A stretch of 64,000 nt of DNA from Metabacillus idriensis (lineage in GTDB: Bacteria; Bacillota; Bacilli; Bacillales; Bacillaceae): NCBI RefSeq assembly GCF_009674765.1, contig NZ_WKKF01000001.1, positions 434,001 to 498,000 on the forward strand, read 5' to 3'. Shown here in pieces: positions 8,471 to 17,592 of this stretch. Position numbers and translations under genes: made by a program. Numbering within the stretch: position 1 is the first letter of the stretch; each line of letters starts with the position of its first letter. The notes below the pieces were generated by a model. It was not told the origin of the DNA, made no database searches, and was given only the letters and a program-made list of their open reading frames with translations.

Positions 8471-9106
8471 ATGATCGGCAGAAAATGGGAAGTTTTTTTA
8501 GCACCGTATCACCAGGCGGTTGATGAGCTGAAAGTAAAGCTCAGAGGGACAAGATCGCAATATGAACTAGAAGGCAGCCATTCTCCGATTGAATTTGTAA
8601 CAGGAAGAGTAAAGCCGATTGCAAGTATTCTTGATAAAGCAAGGCGCAAAAATATTGCCCTAGATGCACTTGAGAATGAAATGCAGGATATAGCGGGCAT
8701 CCGTATGATGTGCCAGTTTGTAGATGATATAAAACTTGTCGTCGACATGCTCAGACAGCGGAATGATTTTGAAATTATTGAGGAACGTGATTATATTTCA
8801 CAGAAAAAAGCAAGCGGATACCGCTCCTATCATGTAGTTGCCAAATATCCTGTTCAAACGGTATCAGGTGAAAAATGTATTCTGGTGGAGATTCAAATCA
8901 GAACGCTTGCGATGAATTTTTGGGCAACAGTTGAACATTCTCTTAACTACAAATACAGCGGGAATTTCCCCGAAGACATTAAAATCAGGCTGAAAAGATC
9001 AGCGGAAGCAGCTTTTCTTTTAGATGAAGAGATGTCAAAGATTCGCGGAGAAATAAGAGATGCACAAGTCATTTTTTCAAGGAAAACAGAAACGAAAGAT
9101 AAATGA
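8471..9106 (+). CDS. relQ: Small alarmone synthetase RelQ (YjbM)
   Basis: 211 aa, the length of B. subtilis YjbM/SAS1. RelA/SpoT-type synthetase domain throughout: RVKPIASILDKARRK, DIAGIRMMC, RDYISQKKASGYRSYHVV and EIQIRTLAMNFWATVEH, the last with the catalytic glutamate. It lacks the hydrolase, TGS and ACT domains, so it makes (p)ppGpp without degrading it, as a tetramer in the cytosol. GGGGGAAGG precedes the ATG at 8471; the six-codon upstream extension is not needed. Upstream of nadK, 21 bases apart, probably co-transcribed. Confidence 0.93.
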   Translation: MIGRKWEVFLAPYHQAVDELKVKLRGTRSQYELEGSHSPIEFVTGRVKPIASILDKARRKNIALDALENEMQDIAGIRMMCQFVDDIKLVVDMLRQRNDFEIIEERDYISQKKASGYRSYHVVAKYPVQTVSGEKCILVEIQIRTLAMNFWATVEHSLNYKYSGNFPEDIKIRLKRSAEAAFLLDEEMSKIRGEIRDAQVIFSRKTETKDK

Positions 9107-9127
9107 TGTATAAAGGGGCATGCTGTT

Positions 9128-9922
9128 ATGAAATTTGCGGTCACATCTAAAGGAGATACCGTTTCAAATACACTAATGCATAAAATGAAAGCCTATTTAA
9201 TGGATTTTCATCTTGAATACGATGAGGACAAGCCTGATATTGTGATTTCAGTCGGAGGAGACGGCACGCTTTTATATGCTTTTCACCGTTACCGCAGCAG
9301 GCTTGATAAAACGGCATTTGTTGGTGTACATACTGGTCATCTTGGTTTTTACGCCGACTGGGTTCCGGATGAAATTGAGAAGCTTGTTATTGCGATTGCG
9401 AAAACACCTTATCAGGTTGTTGAATACCCGCTGCTTGAAGTCATCATCAGACATAATGACGGCGGACGGGAAGCCCGCTACCTTGCTTTAAATGAATGTA
9501 CTGTCAAAGCGATTGAAGGCTCACTTGTCATGGATGTTGAAATCAAGGGCCAGATTTTTGAAACTTTCCGCGGCGACGGTCTCTGCATGTCTACACCATC
9601 AGGCAGTACAGCATATAATAAGGCTCTTGGCGGCGCTATTTTGCACCCATCCATTCCTGCTATTCAAGTCGCTGAGATGGCCTCAATCAATAACCGGGTA
9701 TTCAGAACGGTCGGCTCGCCTCTTATTTTGCCGGACCATCATACTTGTTTATTAAAGCCTGTAAATGATGTTGATTTTCAAATCACGATTGATCATTTGA
9801 CGCTTCTGCATAAAGATGTAAAATCGATTCAATGCCGCGTTGCCAATGAAAAAATCAGGTTTGCGAGATTCAGGCCGTTTCCATTCTGGAAGAGAGTCCG
9901 TGACTCATTTATTTCGGAATAG
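9128..9922 (+). CDS. nadK: NAD kinase
   Basis: 264 aa. It contains the GGDGT motif ([14 protein letters not shown] near residue 41), the LNE motif (LALNECTVK) and the glycine-rich [20 protein letters not shown] substrate loop. It phosphorylates NAD to NADP in the cytosol and is usually essential. This matches the PpnKA (YjbN) paralogue by position. AAAGGGG lies about nine bases before the ATG. Part of the relQ-nadK-rluD-type operon. Confidence 0.95.
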   Translation: MKFAVTSKGDTVSNTLMHKMKAYLMDFHLEYDEDKPDIVISVGGDGTLLYAFHRYRSRLDKTAFVGVHTGHLGFYADWVPDEIEKLVIAIAKTPYQVVEYPLLEVIIRHNDGGREARYLALNECTVKAIEGSLVMDVEIKGQIFETFRGDGLCMSTPSGSTAYNKALGGAILHPSIPAIQVAEMASINNRVFRTVGSPLILPDHHTCLLKPVNDVDFQITIDHLTLLHKDVKSIQCRVANEKIRFARFRPFPFWKRVRDSFISE

Positions 9923-9940
9923 GATTCTGAAAGGAAGATC

Positions 9941-10846
9941 GTGGTGAACGCGTTTCAATTAACATGGACAATCCCTGCTGCTGAAGATGGCATGCTCATA
10001 AGGGATTATCTTAAGGAAAAGAATATTTCAAAGCGTGCTTTAACTGATATTAAGTTCGGAGGCGGAAGCATTTTAGTCAATGATGAACATGCAACCGTCC
10101 GTTTAAAGCTTAGGGCAGGGGATGTCCTCAAGGTCATTTTTCCCGTAGAAAAGCCAAGTGCAGGCATGCTTCCTGAAAAAGTTGATTTTGAGATTGTGTA
10201 CGAAGATGAATGGTGTCTTGTCATCAATAAGCCGCCTTACCTTCCTACCATTCCCTCGCGTGAGCATCCTGGAGGGACGCTCGCAAATGGGCTGCTTTTT
10301 TATTACAGGGAAAAAGAGATCGCTGCAACTATTCATGTAGTCAACCGGCTTGATAAGGATACTTCAGGGTTAATGCTTGTTGCTAAGCACCGCTTTGCCC
10401 ATTCCTTGTTTTCATCCCAGCAAAAGCAGGGGGGAATCAAACGGAGCTATTTTGCATTGGTTGAAGGGGAAGTGAAGGAGAAACAGAGCACCATTTCTGC
10501 TCGGATCGGCAGGAAAGAGGACAGCATTATTGAACGGACCGTGAGAGATGATGGCCAGCACGCTGTAACCCATTACCAGGTTATTGCGTATTCAGAATGC
10601 AATACTCTCATTTCCCTGAAGCTTGAAACGGGAAGAACTCATCAAATAAGAGTTCATATGGCGCACATCGGCCATCCGCTATGCGGCGACAGCCTATATG
10701 GGGGCAGTCATCGATTTATTCCAAGGCAGGCTCTGCACAGTGCCGAGCTATCATTCTTTCACCCTTTTTTGGAACAAGAAATGAACTTCAAGATTGATTT
10801 GCCAGATGATTTCCAATCGGTGATAAACGGAAAAAACTCATGCTGA
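9941..10846 (+). CDS. yjbO: RluA/RluD-family pseudouridine synthase (YjbO)
   Basis: 301 aa. N-terminal S4-like region (ISKRALTDIKFGGGSILVN), then the catalytic motif VNRLDKDTSGLML with the essential aspartate near residue 135, and GRTHQIRVHMAHIGHPLCGDSLYG. It converts uridines in structured RNA, probably rRNA; the site is not predictable. The start is one of two consecutive GTG codons behind GAAAGGA; 9941 and 9944 are both possible. The stop codon is inside a terminator hairpin. Confidence 0.9.
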   Translation: MVNAFQLTWTIPAAEDGMLIRDYLKEKNISKRALTDIKFGGGSILVNDEHATVRLKLRAGDVLKVIFPVEKPSAGMLPEKVDFEIVYEDEWCLVINKPPYLPTIPSREHPGGTLANGLLFYYREKEIAATIHVVNRLDKDTSGLMLVAKHRFAHSLFSSQQKQGGIKRSYFALVEGEVKEKQSTISARIGRKEDSIIERTVRDDGQHAVTHYQVIAYSECNTLISLKLETGRTHQIRVHMAHIGHPLCGDSLYGGSHRFIPRQALHSAELSFFHPFLEQEMNFKIDLPDDFQSVINGKNSC

Positions 10847-10866
10847 TTTCAGCATGAGTTTTTTCG
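10831..10866 (+). terminator. Terminator of the relQ-nadK-yjbO unit
   Basis: AAAAAACTCATGCTGA pairs with TCAGCATGAGTTTTTT around a two-base loop and overlaps the end of the coding sequence. Confidence 0.88.
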
Positions 10867-11050
10867 ATATGAATATAGTGGCTTTTCGCAAAGAAATGAT
10901 GGTATATACTAGTTTTTATATAAGGACTGACCAAGATTTGGAGTACTCCATGAAACAGAAAAAGTGCGTTAATGACACGAAAATCAGGCGGTAGGGTATC
11001 TATAGAGGGGTGAAATCCGGGTTTAATGTACTTAAAGAGTCCACTATTTT

Positions 11051-11415
11051 CGCTCTTTCATGGAAAGGAGGAATCATAAAGGTTCTTTGATTCCACTAGT
11101 TACGCTCTTTCATGGAAAGGAGGAATCATAAAGGTTCTTTGATTCCACTAGTTACGCTCTTTCATGGAAAGGAGGAATCATAAAGGGTCTTTTGATTCCA
11201 CAAATCACGCTCTTTCATGGAAAGGAGGAATCATACAGGGGTTTTGATTCCACAAATCACGCTCTTTCATGGAAAGGAGGAATCATCAAGGATCTTTGAT
11301 TCCACAAATACGCTCTTTCATGGAAATGAGGAATCATAAAGGATCTTTGATTCCACAAATCACGCTCTTTCATGAAAGTGAGGTATCATACAGAGGCTTT
11401 GAGTCCGAATGACAC
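11051..11415 (+). repeat. 52-bp tandem repeat array A (seven units)
   Basis: CGCTCTTTCATG starts at 11051, 11103, 11155, 11208, 11260, 11311 and 11363, giving periods of 51-53. Each unit also contains GGAGGAATCAT and TTTGATTCCAC. The last unit is the most diverged. No coding frame is apparent. The array is the reverse complement of the family at 24400-24720. Confidence 0.9.
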
Positions 11416-11454
11416 CCAAAAACAGTGAAAATCCCTGTTTCTAGGTACTCATAG

Positions 11455-11600
11455 AGAAATCGGCAGCTCTGCCAACAAATTAGTTTTCTGCGAAAAAATC
11501 CGGTGTTTTCGCAAATGAATTTTCCTTAAAGAAATCGATGATTTTGCAAACAAATTAGATTTTCCACAAACATATCCAATGATATCGCAAATAGATCGAC
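11455..11600 (+). repeat. Degenerate AT-rich periodic region
   Basis: The word GCAAA/GCCAAC followed by A/T-rich sequence recurs at 11471, 11511, 11546 and 11587 (about 35-41 bases apart). It continues the repeat-rich gap between yjbO and prpE, which holds no gene I can support. Confidence 0.4.
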
Positions 11601-11614
11601 TCTCGCGCTACAAA

Positions 11615-12358
11615 TCATGCTCCTCCATCTATCTCCCGAAACCTCGATTCGTCATAAGGCAAGGATGATTTGACTGAGACAACCTCTTTTTCAGGATACC
11701 TGAGTGCTGTTAAATAGCCTCCAAATACCGCTCCAGTATCAATGTTCACTGTATCGCCGACAAATCTTGCTTCGCGCACAGGTGTATGACCGTAGACAAT
11801 AAACGGTTTTCCTTTGTACAGCTTCGCCCAGTCTCTCCTTACAGGAGTGCCGTCAGGGTTTGTCTGGCCGGTTATGTCCCCGTAAAGGACAAATTCTTTT
11901 ACCTTTTTGTGCGTTTTTCCTATGTAGTCTGCCCGGATTCCTGCATGGGCAATGACAAGTCTGCCTTCATCCAGAACCTGATAGAGAGGTGATTGCTCAT
12001 AGAGCTTCATGAAGCTTTGATAGATATGTTTACGCTCATCTTCTTCCAGCGCTTCAAGTTCTGCGGCAGTTGTTTCTAAACCATGTGCAACCTGGACTTT
12101 GTTTCCGAGCATGTAGCGGTACAGTTTGTTGCAGTGGTTGCCTGGCACGTAGTATCCTGCTTGATTTTCTGTAATTTTAATAACGGTCTCAATTACTTTT
12201 ATAGATTGTGGTCCCCGGTCAGCAAGATCTCCTACAAAAGCAAGTTTTCTGCTGCTGTGCACAGGATACCCGTTTTTCCAAGCATATCCGAGCTTTTCCG
12301 TAAGTTCGTAAAACTCATCAAAACAGCCATGAATGTCACCGATAATATCAATTTTCAT
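11615..12358 (-). CDS. prpE: Bis(5'-nucleosyl)-tetraphosphatase PrpE
   Basis: 247 aa. A calcineurin-like phosphoesterase with [19 protein letters not shown] and VPGNHCNKL in order, plus YGHTPV near the end; these supply the two-metal site. B. subtilis PrpE cleaves Ap4A symmetrically and has phosphatase activity. Its role in spore germination was reported in that species. A GAGGACGGG ribosome site precedes the ATG. It follows a terminator, so it probably has its own promoter. Confidence 0.92.
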   Translation of the reverse strand: MKIDIIGDIHGCFDEFYELTEKLGYAWKNGYPVHSSRKLAFVGDLADRGPQSIKVIETVIKITENQAGYYVPGNHCNKLYRYMLGNKVQVAHGLETTAAELEALEEDERKHIYQSFMKLYEQSPLYQVLDEGRLVIAHAGIRADYIGKTHKKVKEFVLYGDITGQTNPDGTPVRRDWAKLYKGKPFIVYGHTPVREARFVGDTVNIDTGAVFGGYLTALRYPEKEVVSVKSSLPYDESRFREIDGGA

Positions 12359-12475
12359 CTATACCCGTCCTCATTTGTCTCTTTTTCTAAGATGATAGCA
12401 GATATCTTTAAAGAATCAAAAATATCCTATACTTTCATCGTTCCAATAATGAAACAAAAGAATTCAGGATAATAG

Positions 12476-12505
12476 AAAAAACCCGTTATAATAACGGGTT
12501 TCTTT
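12476..12505 (-). terminator. Terminator between the RodA-type gene and prpE
   Basis: AAACCCGTTA / TAACGGGTTT hairpin with A and T runs on its sides. Confidence 0.8.
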
Positions 12506-12536
12506 ATGATGATGGAAAGTGTGGAGATTTGTGCAA

Positions 12537-12598
12537 TGATGTCTAGCTGCACCTCCTAGCACCTCGGCCAGAACAAATACTCTGGGTTCCGCTTTTCT
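12537..12598 (+). repeat. ~120-bp structured repeat, copy 4 (internally deleted)
   Basis: It keeps the 5' block (GTCTAGCTGCACCTCC, CTCGGCCAGAACAAAT) and the 3' block (GGTTCCGCTTTTCTTA) but lacks the whole central hairpin. It abuts the stop codon of the minus-strand gene. Confidence 0.7.
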
Positions 12599-13773
12599 TA
12601 ATCAAACATATACTTTCTCGTCCGTGATCTGACATTTAACACAATGCCAATGGCAATCATATAGGTTGCAAGTGAACTTCCCCCATAGCTGATAAAAGGA
12701 AGCGGCAGTCCTGTAATTGGCAGGAGGCCGACAGTCATGCCGACGTTTTGGAACACCTGAAACGTTATCATGCCAATGACTCCTGTGCAGAGGAAGCTTC
12801 CGAATGGATCGTTGCTCTCAAGTGCAATGTGAATCATCCGGTAGATTAGAAGGAAGAAAAGAGAAATCACAATGCTGCCGCCGATAAATCCGAATTGTTC
12901 AGAAATAATCGCGAAAATGAAATCTGTGTGTCCCTCAGGCAAATAAACCTCAAGCTGCTGATAGCCTTTTCCGTAAAGCTCACCCGATCCGATGGCAAGA
13001 AGGGATTTGATCAGCTGAAATCCAATGTCGCTTGAATATTCATATGGATTAAGCCAGCCATAAATACGATCCAGTTTGTAAGAATTGGTGTCTAAAATGT
13101 ACTTGTTGAAGAAATCCGGAAAGGTGAAAAAAATGAATACGCCTATAGCGGCAATTCCGGCACCGGATAAAATGAAACTGAAAATGAGTTTCCATTTAAC
13201 ACCCGAAACAATAATTAACGATCCGATAATGGCGCAAAAGACCATTGTCATCCCAGTATCCGGCTGTCTCATCAGCAGAAGTATGGGAGGTGCCGCTGCT
13301 GCAAATACTTTACCTAACAGGAGCAAGTCATCTCTGACCGTGTTGGTGGCGTATTTTTCGCGATGATCTGTGATAATTTTGCTCAGGACAATAATCATAA
13401 ATATTTTCATAAGTTCTGAGGGCTGGAAATTGCCTATACCAGGGAGAGTGTACCAGCTTCTTGCGCCTTTAATCGGCTCTACAAGCGGCGGCGGCAGGAC
13501 TTCAAGCCCCAATAGCAAAACCATCCCAAATCCATATAAATACCATGAGAGCTGTTTGAACCGGTCAAAATCAATGACCATTGTTCCAATGACTGCGATA
13601 ATACCGATGATGTACCATCTAAGCTGAAGAAAGGCAAAGTTTATATTCTGCAATTTTTCGGGTAGAGTAGGTTGGGCGCTGCTTATCGCAATGGCACTGG
13701 TCAGCGCCATTAAAAACATGATAAAAATAAGTGTGTAGTCTAACTGCTGCTGTGGGGATTTATCTGTGTTCAT
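12598..13773 (-). CDS. RodA/FtsW-type peptidoglycan glycosyltransferase (SEDS)
   Basis: 391 aa, about ten membrane helices. SEDS landmarks: WYTLPGIGNFQPSELMKI (the FQPSE motif), RQPDTGM, LPEGHTDFIFAIISEQFGF and the C-terminal GLPLPFISYGGSS. SEDS proteins polymerise lipid II during elongation (RodA), division (FtsW) or sporulation (SpoVE). The motif set is RodA-like. It lies between prpE and mgtE, a slot without such a gene in B. subtilis as I recall, so it may be an extra paralogue. The ATG has AAAGGGA upstream. Confidence 0.88.
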   Translation of the reverse strand: MNTDKSPQQQLDYTLIFIMFLMALTSAIAISSAQPTLPEKLQNINFAFLQLRWYIIGIIAVIGTMVIDFDRFKQLSWYLYGFGMVLLLGLEVLPPPLVEPIKGARSWYTLPGIGNFQPSELMKIFMIIVLSKIITDHREKYATNTVRDDLLLLGKVFAAAAPPILLLMRQPDTGMTMVFCAIIGSLIIVSGVKWKLIFSFILSGAGIAAIGVFIFFTFPDFFNKYILDTNSYKLDRIYGWLNPYEYSSDIGFQLIKSLLAIGSGELYGKGYQQLEVYLPEGHTDFIFAIISEQFGFIGGSIVISLFFLLIYRMIHIALESNDPFGSFLCTGVIGMITFQVFQNVGMTVGLLPITGLPLPFISYGGSSLATYMIAIGIVLNVRSRTRKYMFD

Positions 13774-14000
13774 AATGGATCCCTTTCTATAAAAAAACTA
13801 ATAATGGAATAAAATCTTTTTTTAATTTTGAACAAACAAACAGCGGAGAAGAAACACCCTCTGATTGAAGTTTCACTTTATCAATCTTAGCGAAAATTGA
13901 TGAATTTGCAAAGGATTCATTTGTAAAACATCGCAAAACATGCTACCTTATCACAAGGAAAAAACGACTGTACAGAGCGCAAACGCTAGTGCCGTGCATG

Positions 14001-14020
14001 TTTTATGCAGGTGCATAAAA
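14001..14020. promoter_or_regulatory. Inverted repeat upstream of mgtE
   Basis: TTTTATGCA and TGCATAAAA flank two bases, a perfect 9-bp palindrome about 75 bases before mgtE. A weak promoter (ATGACA, 17 bases, TAATAT at 14058) follows it. It looks like a repressor operator; the regulator is unknown. The rest of the 320-base gap to the RodA-type gene shows no gene, and no Mg riboswitch was recognised. Confidence 0.45.
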
Positions 14021-14094
14021 TGTATCACAATTTGATGACATTTTGATGTCTTGGCTTTAATATAGGAACGTGTTGGGGAAGGAGGAGACTCTTG

Positions 14095-15462
14095 ATGTCA
14101 GATGAAAGAGAAAAACTGGAGATTGAAGCAGCGAAATTAGTAACAGCTTTGGAGAATGAAGACTTTGAAGGGTTTCGCTCCATGTTTTTGGAGCAGCATC
14201 CATATGATCAGGCGAAAATTTTTGTAAAGCTTGAGCAGGAGGAGCGGACAAAGCTTTATCATTACCTGTCTCCAGAAGAAATGGCTGCTCTTTTTGAGAA
14301 TATAGAAGACGAAGAGTACAATTACGAAATGTACCTATCCGAAATGGATCCGCGCTTTGCATCCCAAATGCTTGAGCACATGTACGCGGATGATGCGGTA
14401 GATGTACTTAATGAATTAAATAAAGATCAGGTAGCAAGCTATCTGACCATAATGGATGATGAAGCTGCACAGGAAATCCGTGAACTCCTGCATTACGAAG
14501 AATTCACAGCAGGAAGTATCATGACGACTGAATTCATCGCCATAATTGCCAATCAAACGGTTAAATCTGCCATGCATATTTTAAAGCATGAAGCACCAGA
14601 CGCAGAGACCATTTACTATCTTTATGTCATCGATGAAGATAAGCATCTTGTAGGCGTAATCTCACTGCGGGATTTAATCGTCAGCGACGATGATCTCATG
14701 ATTGGCGAAATTATGAGTGAACGGGTATTTTCTGTATCCGTCGGCGAAGATCAAGAAGATGTAGCAAGAAAAATGAGAGACTATAATTTCCTTGCTCTGC
14801 CTGTAGTTGATTTTCAGAATCATCTTTTGGGAATCATAACGGTTGATGATATCGTCGATGTTATCGATGAAGAAGCATCTGACGACTATTCAAAGCTTGC
14901 AGCGGTATCAGATGTGGATTCTATAGACAGGGGGCCGCTGTCAGCGGCTAAAAAAAGATTGCCTTGGCTGGTCATTCTATTATTCCTCGGAATGTTAACC
15001 GCAAATTTAATAGGCCAATTTGAAGAAACGCTTGATAAAGTAGCCATTCTAGCTGTATTTATTCCGCTGATTGCGGGAATGGCAGGGAATACTGGAACTC
15101 AGGCACTTGCAGTTGCCGTCAGAAGAATTGCAATGGGTGATCTTGAAGAGGGCGGCAATTTAAAAATTATCGCCAGAGAAGCTGGTACAGGGATTATAAA
15201 TGGCGCCGTGTGCGGTTTTCTTGTCATTGGAGTCGTTTATTTCTGGAAGCATGATTTCTTTTTAGGACTTCTGGTAGGCATCTCCATTCTTGCAACCTTG
15301 ACTGTTGCGACAATCGCCGGGGCGTTTGTCCCGCTTGTGATGCACCGGCTGAAGGTTGACCCTGCGGTGGCATCGGGCCCTTTTATTACAACGATTAATG
15401 ATATTATTTCCATTCTTATTTATTTTGGCATGGCAACTTTGTTCATGCAATATTTAATCTAG
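14095..15462 (+). CDS. mgtE: Magnesium transporter MgtE
   Basis: 455 aa, typical. N-terminal acidic helical MgtE_N domain (about 1-130), a CBS pair (GSIMTTEFIAI at about 142 and IMSERVFSVSVG at about 206), then five membrane helices from about residue 295 with the family motif PLIAGMAGNTGTQALAVAVRR. MgtE is a Mg2+ channel gated by Mg2+ bound between the cytosolic domains. A TTG codon directly before the ATG is also possible, but GGAGGA is better spaced for the ATG at 14095. Followed closely by a cation antiporter gene. Confidence 0.93.
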   Translation: MSDEREKLEIEAAKLVTALENEDFEGFRSMFLEQHPYDQAKIFVKLEQEERTKLYHYLSPEEMAALFENIEDEEYNYEMYLSEMDPRFASQMLEHMYADDAVDVLNELNKDQVASYLTIMDDEAAQEIRELLHYEEFTAGSIMTTEFIAIIANQTVKSAMHILKHEAPDAETIYYLYVIDEDKHLVGVISLRDLIVSDDDLMIGEIMSERVFSVSVGEDQEDVARKMRDYNFLALPVVDFQNHLLGIITVDDIVDVIDEEASDDYSKLAAVSDVDSIDRGPLSAAKKRLPWLVILLFLGMLTANLIGQFEETLDKVAILAVFIPLIAGMAGNTGTQALAVAVRRIAMGDLEEGGNLKIIAREAGTGIINGAVCGFLVIGVVYFWKHDFFLGLLVGISILATLTVATIAGAFVPLVMHRLKVDPAVASGPFITTINDIISILIYFGMATLFMQYLI

Positions 15463-15485
15463 TTTCAGGTTAGGAGGGAAATACT

Positions 15486-17339
15486 GTGCATGGAGCTTCC
15501 TTTTCATCACTTGTTATCGTACTATTAGCCGCTTTTATAACCCCTCTCTTGCTGCATCGCTTTAAAATTAAAGTCATGCCTGTTGTAGTAGCCGAGATTA
15601 TCATGGGGATTATTATCGGTCAAAGCGGATTTAATCTGGTTCAGGAGGATATGTGGCTTGAAACACTATCCATGCTCGGATTTATTTTTCTTATGTTTTT
15701 GAGCGGACTTGAAATTGATTTCACCGCTTTTATCGGCGGCCGGAAAAAAGAAAAGCTGCCGGGCGGAAAAGAAGCGCCAAATACGTTTGCCGTTTCTTTC
15801 CTTGTTTTTGTAGGCATCTTTATTTTGTCTCTGTTCTTATCGTATCTGTTTGTTTTCCTTGGTTTTATCGAAAATGCCTTCTTGATGACACTGATCATTT
15901 CTACGATATCGCTCGGTGTGGTCGTTCCTACACTGAAGGATGCGGGCATTATGAAATCCAACATTGGACAAATTATTTTGCTTGTTGCCGTCATCGCCGA
16001 CTTAGTGACGATGATTCTGCTTGCCGTCTTTGCATCGATTTATGGCGGAGAAAATACGAATACGTGGCTGCTATTAGTGTTATTTGGCGCTGGAATTGCT
16101 TTATATTTCCTCGGCAAAACCTTTCAAAGCAGGTCGTTTATTGAAACTCTGTCAAAAGGCACGATTCAAATTGGGACAAGAGCGATTTTCACCCTGATTG
16201 TTGTCCTTGTTGCTCTATCAGAAACAATCGGGGCTGAAAATATATTAGGAGCTTTCTTAGCGGGGGTTCTTGTCTCCCTGCTTTCACCGAACAAAGAAAT
16301 GGTTCATAAAATGGATTCCTTCGGATACGGCTTTTTGATCCCAATTTTCTTTGTCATGGTTGGTGTCGAACTTGACATATGGTCGCTGTTTAAAGATTCT
16401 AAGATTCTAATGCTGATACCCTTGCTGTTTACCGCTCTGCTGATCTCTAAAATTGTGCCGATCTATTTACTGAAGAGATGGTATGACACAAAGACAACTC
16501 TGGCATCAGGCTTTTTGCTGACGTCAACACTGTCCCTTGTTATTGCGGCAGCTACTATTGGAGAAAGGGTGAATGTGATTGATGCGCAAATGTCCGGGGC
16601 GCTCATTTTAACAGCGGTCCTGACGAGTATATTTACTCCAATCGGGTTTAAGAAGCTTTTCCCTGTACAGCTGTCTGAGAAAAAGAAGCTGAAGGTAGCT
16701 TTCATTGGGGCCAATCAGATGACACTTCCAGTAACGCGCGAGTTAAATCCGAAGCTGTATGATACAACGGTGTATCATACTCATATTGATAAAAATGAAC
16801 AGCAGATCGCTGAATCACTTTTTCAGATTGAGGACCTTGAAGATTATTCGATTGAAACGCTTCAGTCAAAAGATGTTTTCAGTGCAGATATCCTGATTGC
16901 CGCTACGGGAGATGAAGATGCGAATGCGGAAATTTCCTTATTTGCGAAAGAGCTTGAAGTTGACCGGGTAATAGCAAGCATTTCGTCACCATTATTGGAT
17001 GAACAGCTTAGAGCAAAGGGAATCGATGTTTTCTCTGTCCTGTTATCTACAAAAACTCTGCTCAGAGCTCTTATTGAAGCTCCTGGCATCATGAAAATTC
17101 TGACTCATAACGATTCGGCGCTGTATCAGATAAAAATGAACAACAGAAGCTACGATGGCATGGTGCTTCGCAGCTTTCCCTTTACAGGCGACGTTATTTT
17201 TGTCCGTATTTTCAGGGAAAATGAATCGATTGTGCCGCATGGCGATACAGAGCTGAAACGCGGAGATCTGCTGATTCTGACTGGATCAGCTGAATATGTG
17301 GATGAGCTCAGACAAGAGCTTGAATTCCATAAAAGCTGA
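15486..17339 (+). CDS. yjbQ: CPA2-family cation/proton antiporter (YjbQ)
   Basis: 617 aa. About twelve membrane helices with CPA2 features (FLMFLSGLEIDF near residue 75, GAFLAGVLVSLL near 258, FVMVGVELD), then a cytosolic NAD-binding-like RCK segment (KVAFIGANQMTLPVTREL from about 400) and a TrkA-C domain at the end. Such proteins exchange Na+ or K+ for H+. The GTG start has TTAGGAGGG upstream and lies 23 bases after mgtE, so the two are probably co-transcribed. Position upstream of tenA agrees with B. subtilis yjbQ. Confidence 0.9.
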   Translation: MHGASFSSLVIVLLAAFITPLLLHRFKIKVMPVVVAEIIMGIIIGQSGFNLVQEDMWLETLSMLGFIFLMFLSGLEIDFTAFIGGRKKEKLPGGKEAPNTFAVSFLVFVGIFILSLFLSYLFVFLGFIENAFLMTLIISTISLGVVVPTLKDAGIMKSNIGQIILLVAVIADLVTMILLAVFASIYGGENTNTWLLLVLFGAGIALYFLGKTFQSRSFIETLSKGTIQIGTRAIFTLIVVLVALSETIGAENILGAFLAGVLVSLLSPNKEMVHKMDSFGYGFLIPIFFVMVGVELDIWSLFKDSKILMLIPLLFTALLISKIVPIYLLKRWYDTKTTLASGFLLTSTLSLVIAAATIGERVNVIDAQMSGALILTAVLTSIFTPIGFKKLFPVQLSEKKKLKVAFIGANQMTLPVTRELNPKLYDTTVYHTHIDKNEQQIAESLFQIEDLEDYSIETLQSKDVFSADILIAATGDEDANAEISLFAKELEVDRVIASISSPLLDEQLRAKGIDVFSVLLSTKTLLRALIEAPGIMKILTHNDSALYQIKMNNRSYDGMVLRSFPFTGDVIFVRIFRENESIVPHGDTELKRGDLLILTGSAEYVDELRQELEFHKS

Positions 17340-17349
17340 AAGTTTTGAC

Positions 17350-17377
17350 TTGAAAGTTTCTTTCAGCATGATATGAT
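17350..17377 (+). promoter_or_regulatory. Promoter of the thi operon
   Basis: TTGAAA, 16 bases, TATGAT, placed about 30 bases before the TPP riboswitch. Confidence 0.6.
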
Positions 17378-17407
17378 GTACATGTAAATATTTCTAAAAT
17401 CATATAT

Positions 17408-17510
17408 GAACGACCGCTAGGGGAGCCCTGTTAGAAGGGCTGAGATTGAAGTTTGCCTTCAAGACCCTCAGAACCTGATCTGGCTAAAACCAGCGTAGGG
17501 AAGTGGTGTA
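17408..17510 (+). promoter_or_regulatory. TPP riboswitch (THI box)
   Basis: Conserved THI-box parts in order: CTAGGGGAGCC, GGCTGAGATTGA, GACCCTCAGAACCTGATC and CCAGCGTAGGGAAGTGG. It binds thiamine pyrophosphate and switches off the downstream thi operon. Confidence 0.97.
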
Positions 17511-17522
17511 AAGGTCTATTCA

Positions 17523-17556
17523 TACACCACTTTTCTATGCGAAAAGTGGTTTTTTG
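17523..17556 (+). terminator. Riboswitch-controlled terminator
   Basis: ACCACTTTTC pairs with GAAAAGTGGT, then TTTTTT. The sequence AAGTGGTGTA at the riboswitch end can pair with TACACCACTT, which overlaps the terminator's left arm, giving the alternative antiterminator. Confidence 0.88.
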
Positions 17557-17592
17557 CTGTTTTCGCACCTAAAAAATGAGGAGGAACAAAAC

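Noticed and set aside
11051-11415. CRISPR-like array
   Set aside because: The whole 52-bp unit repeats, with no unique spacers, and there are no cas genes in the window. The same holds for 24400-24720.
13774-14094. Mg riboswitch (M-box) upstream of mgtE
   Set aside because: I looked for the conserved M-box core and terminator pair and saw neither; only a palindrome and a weak promoter are visible.
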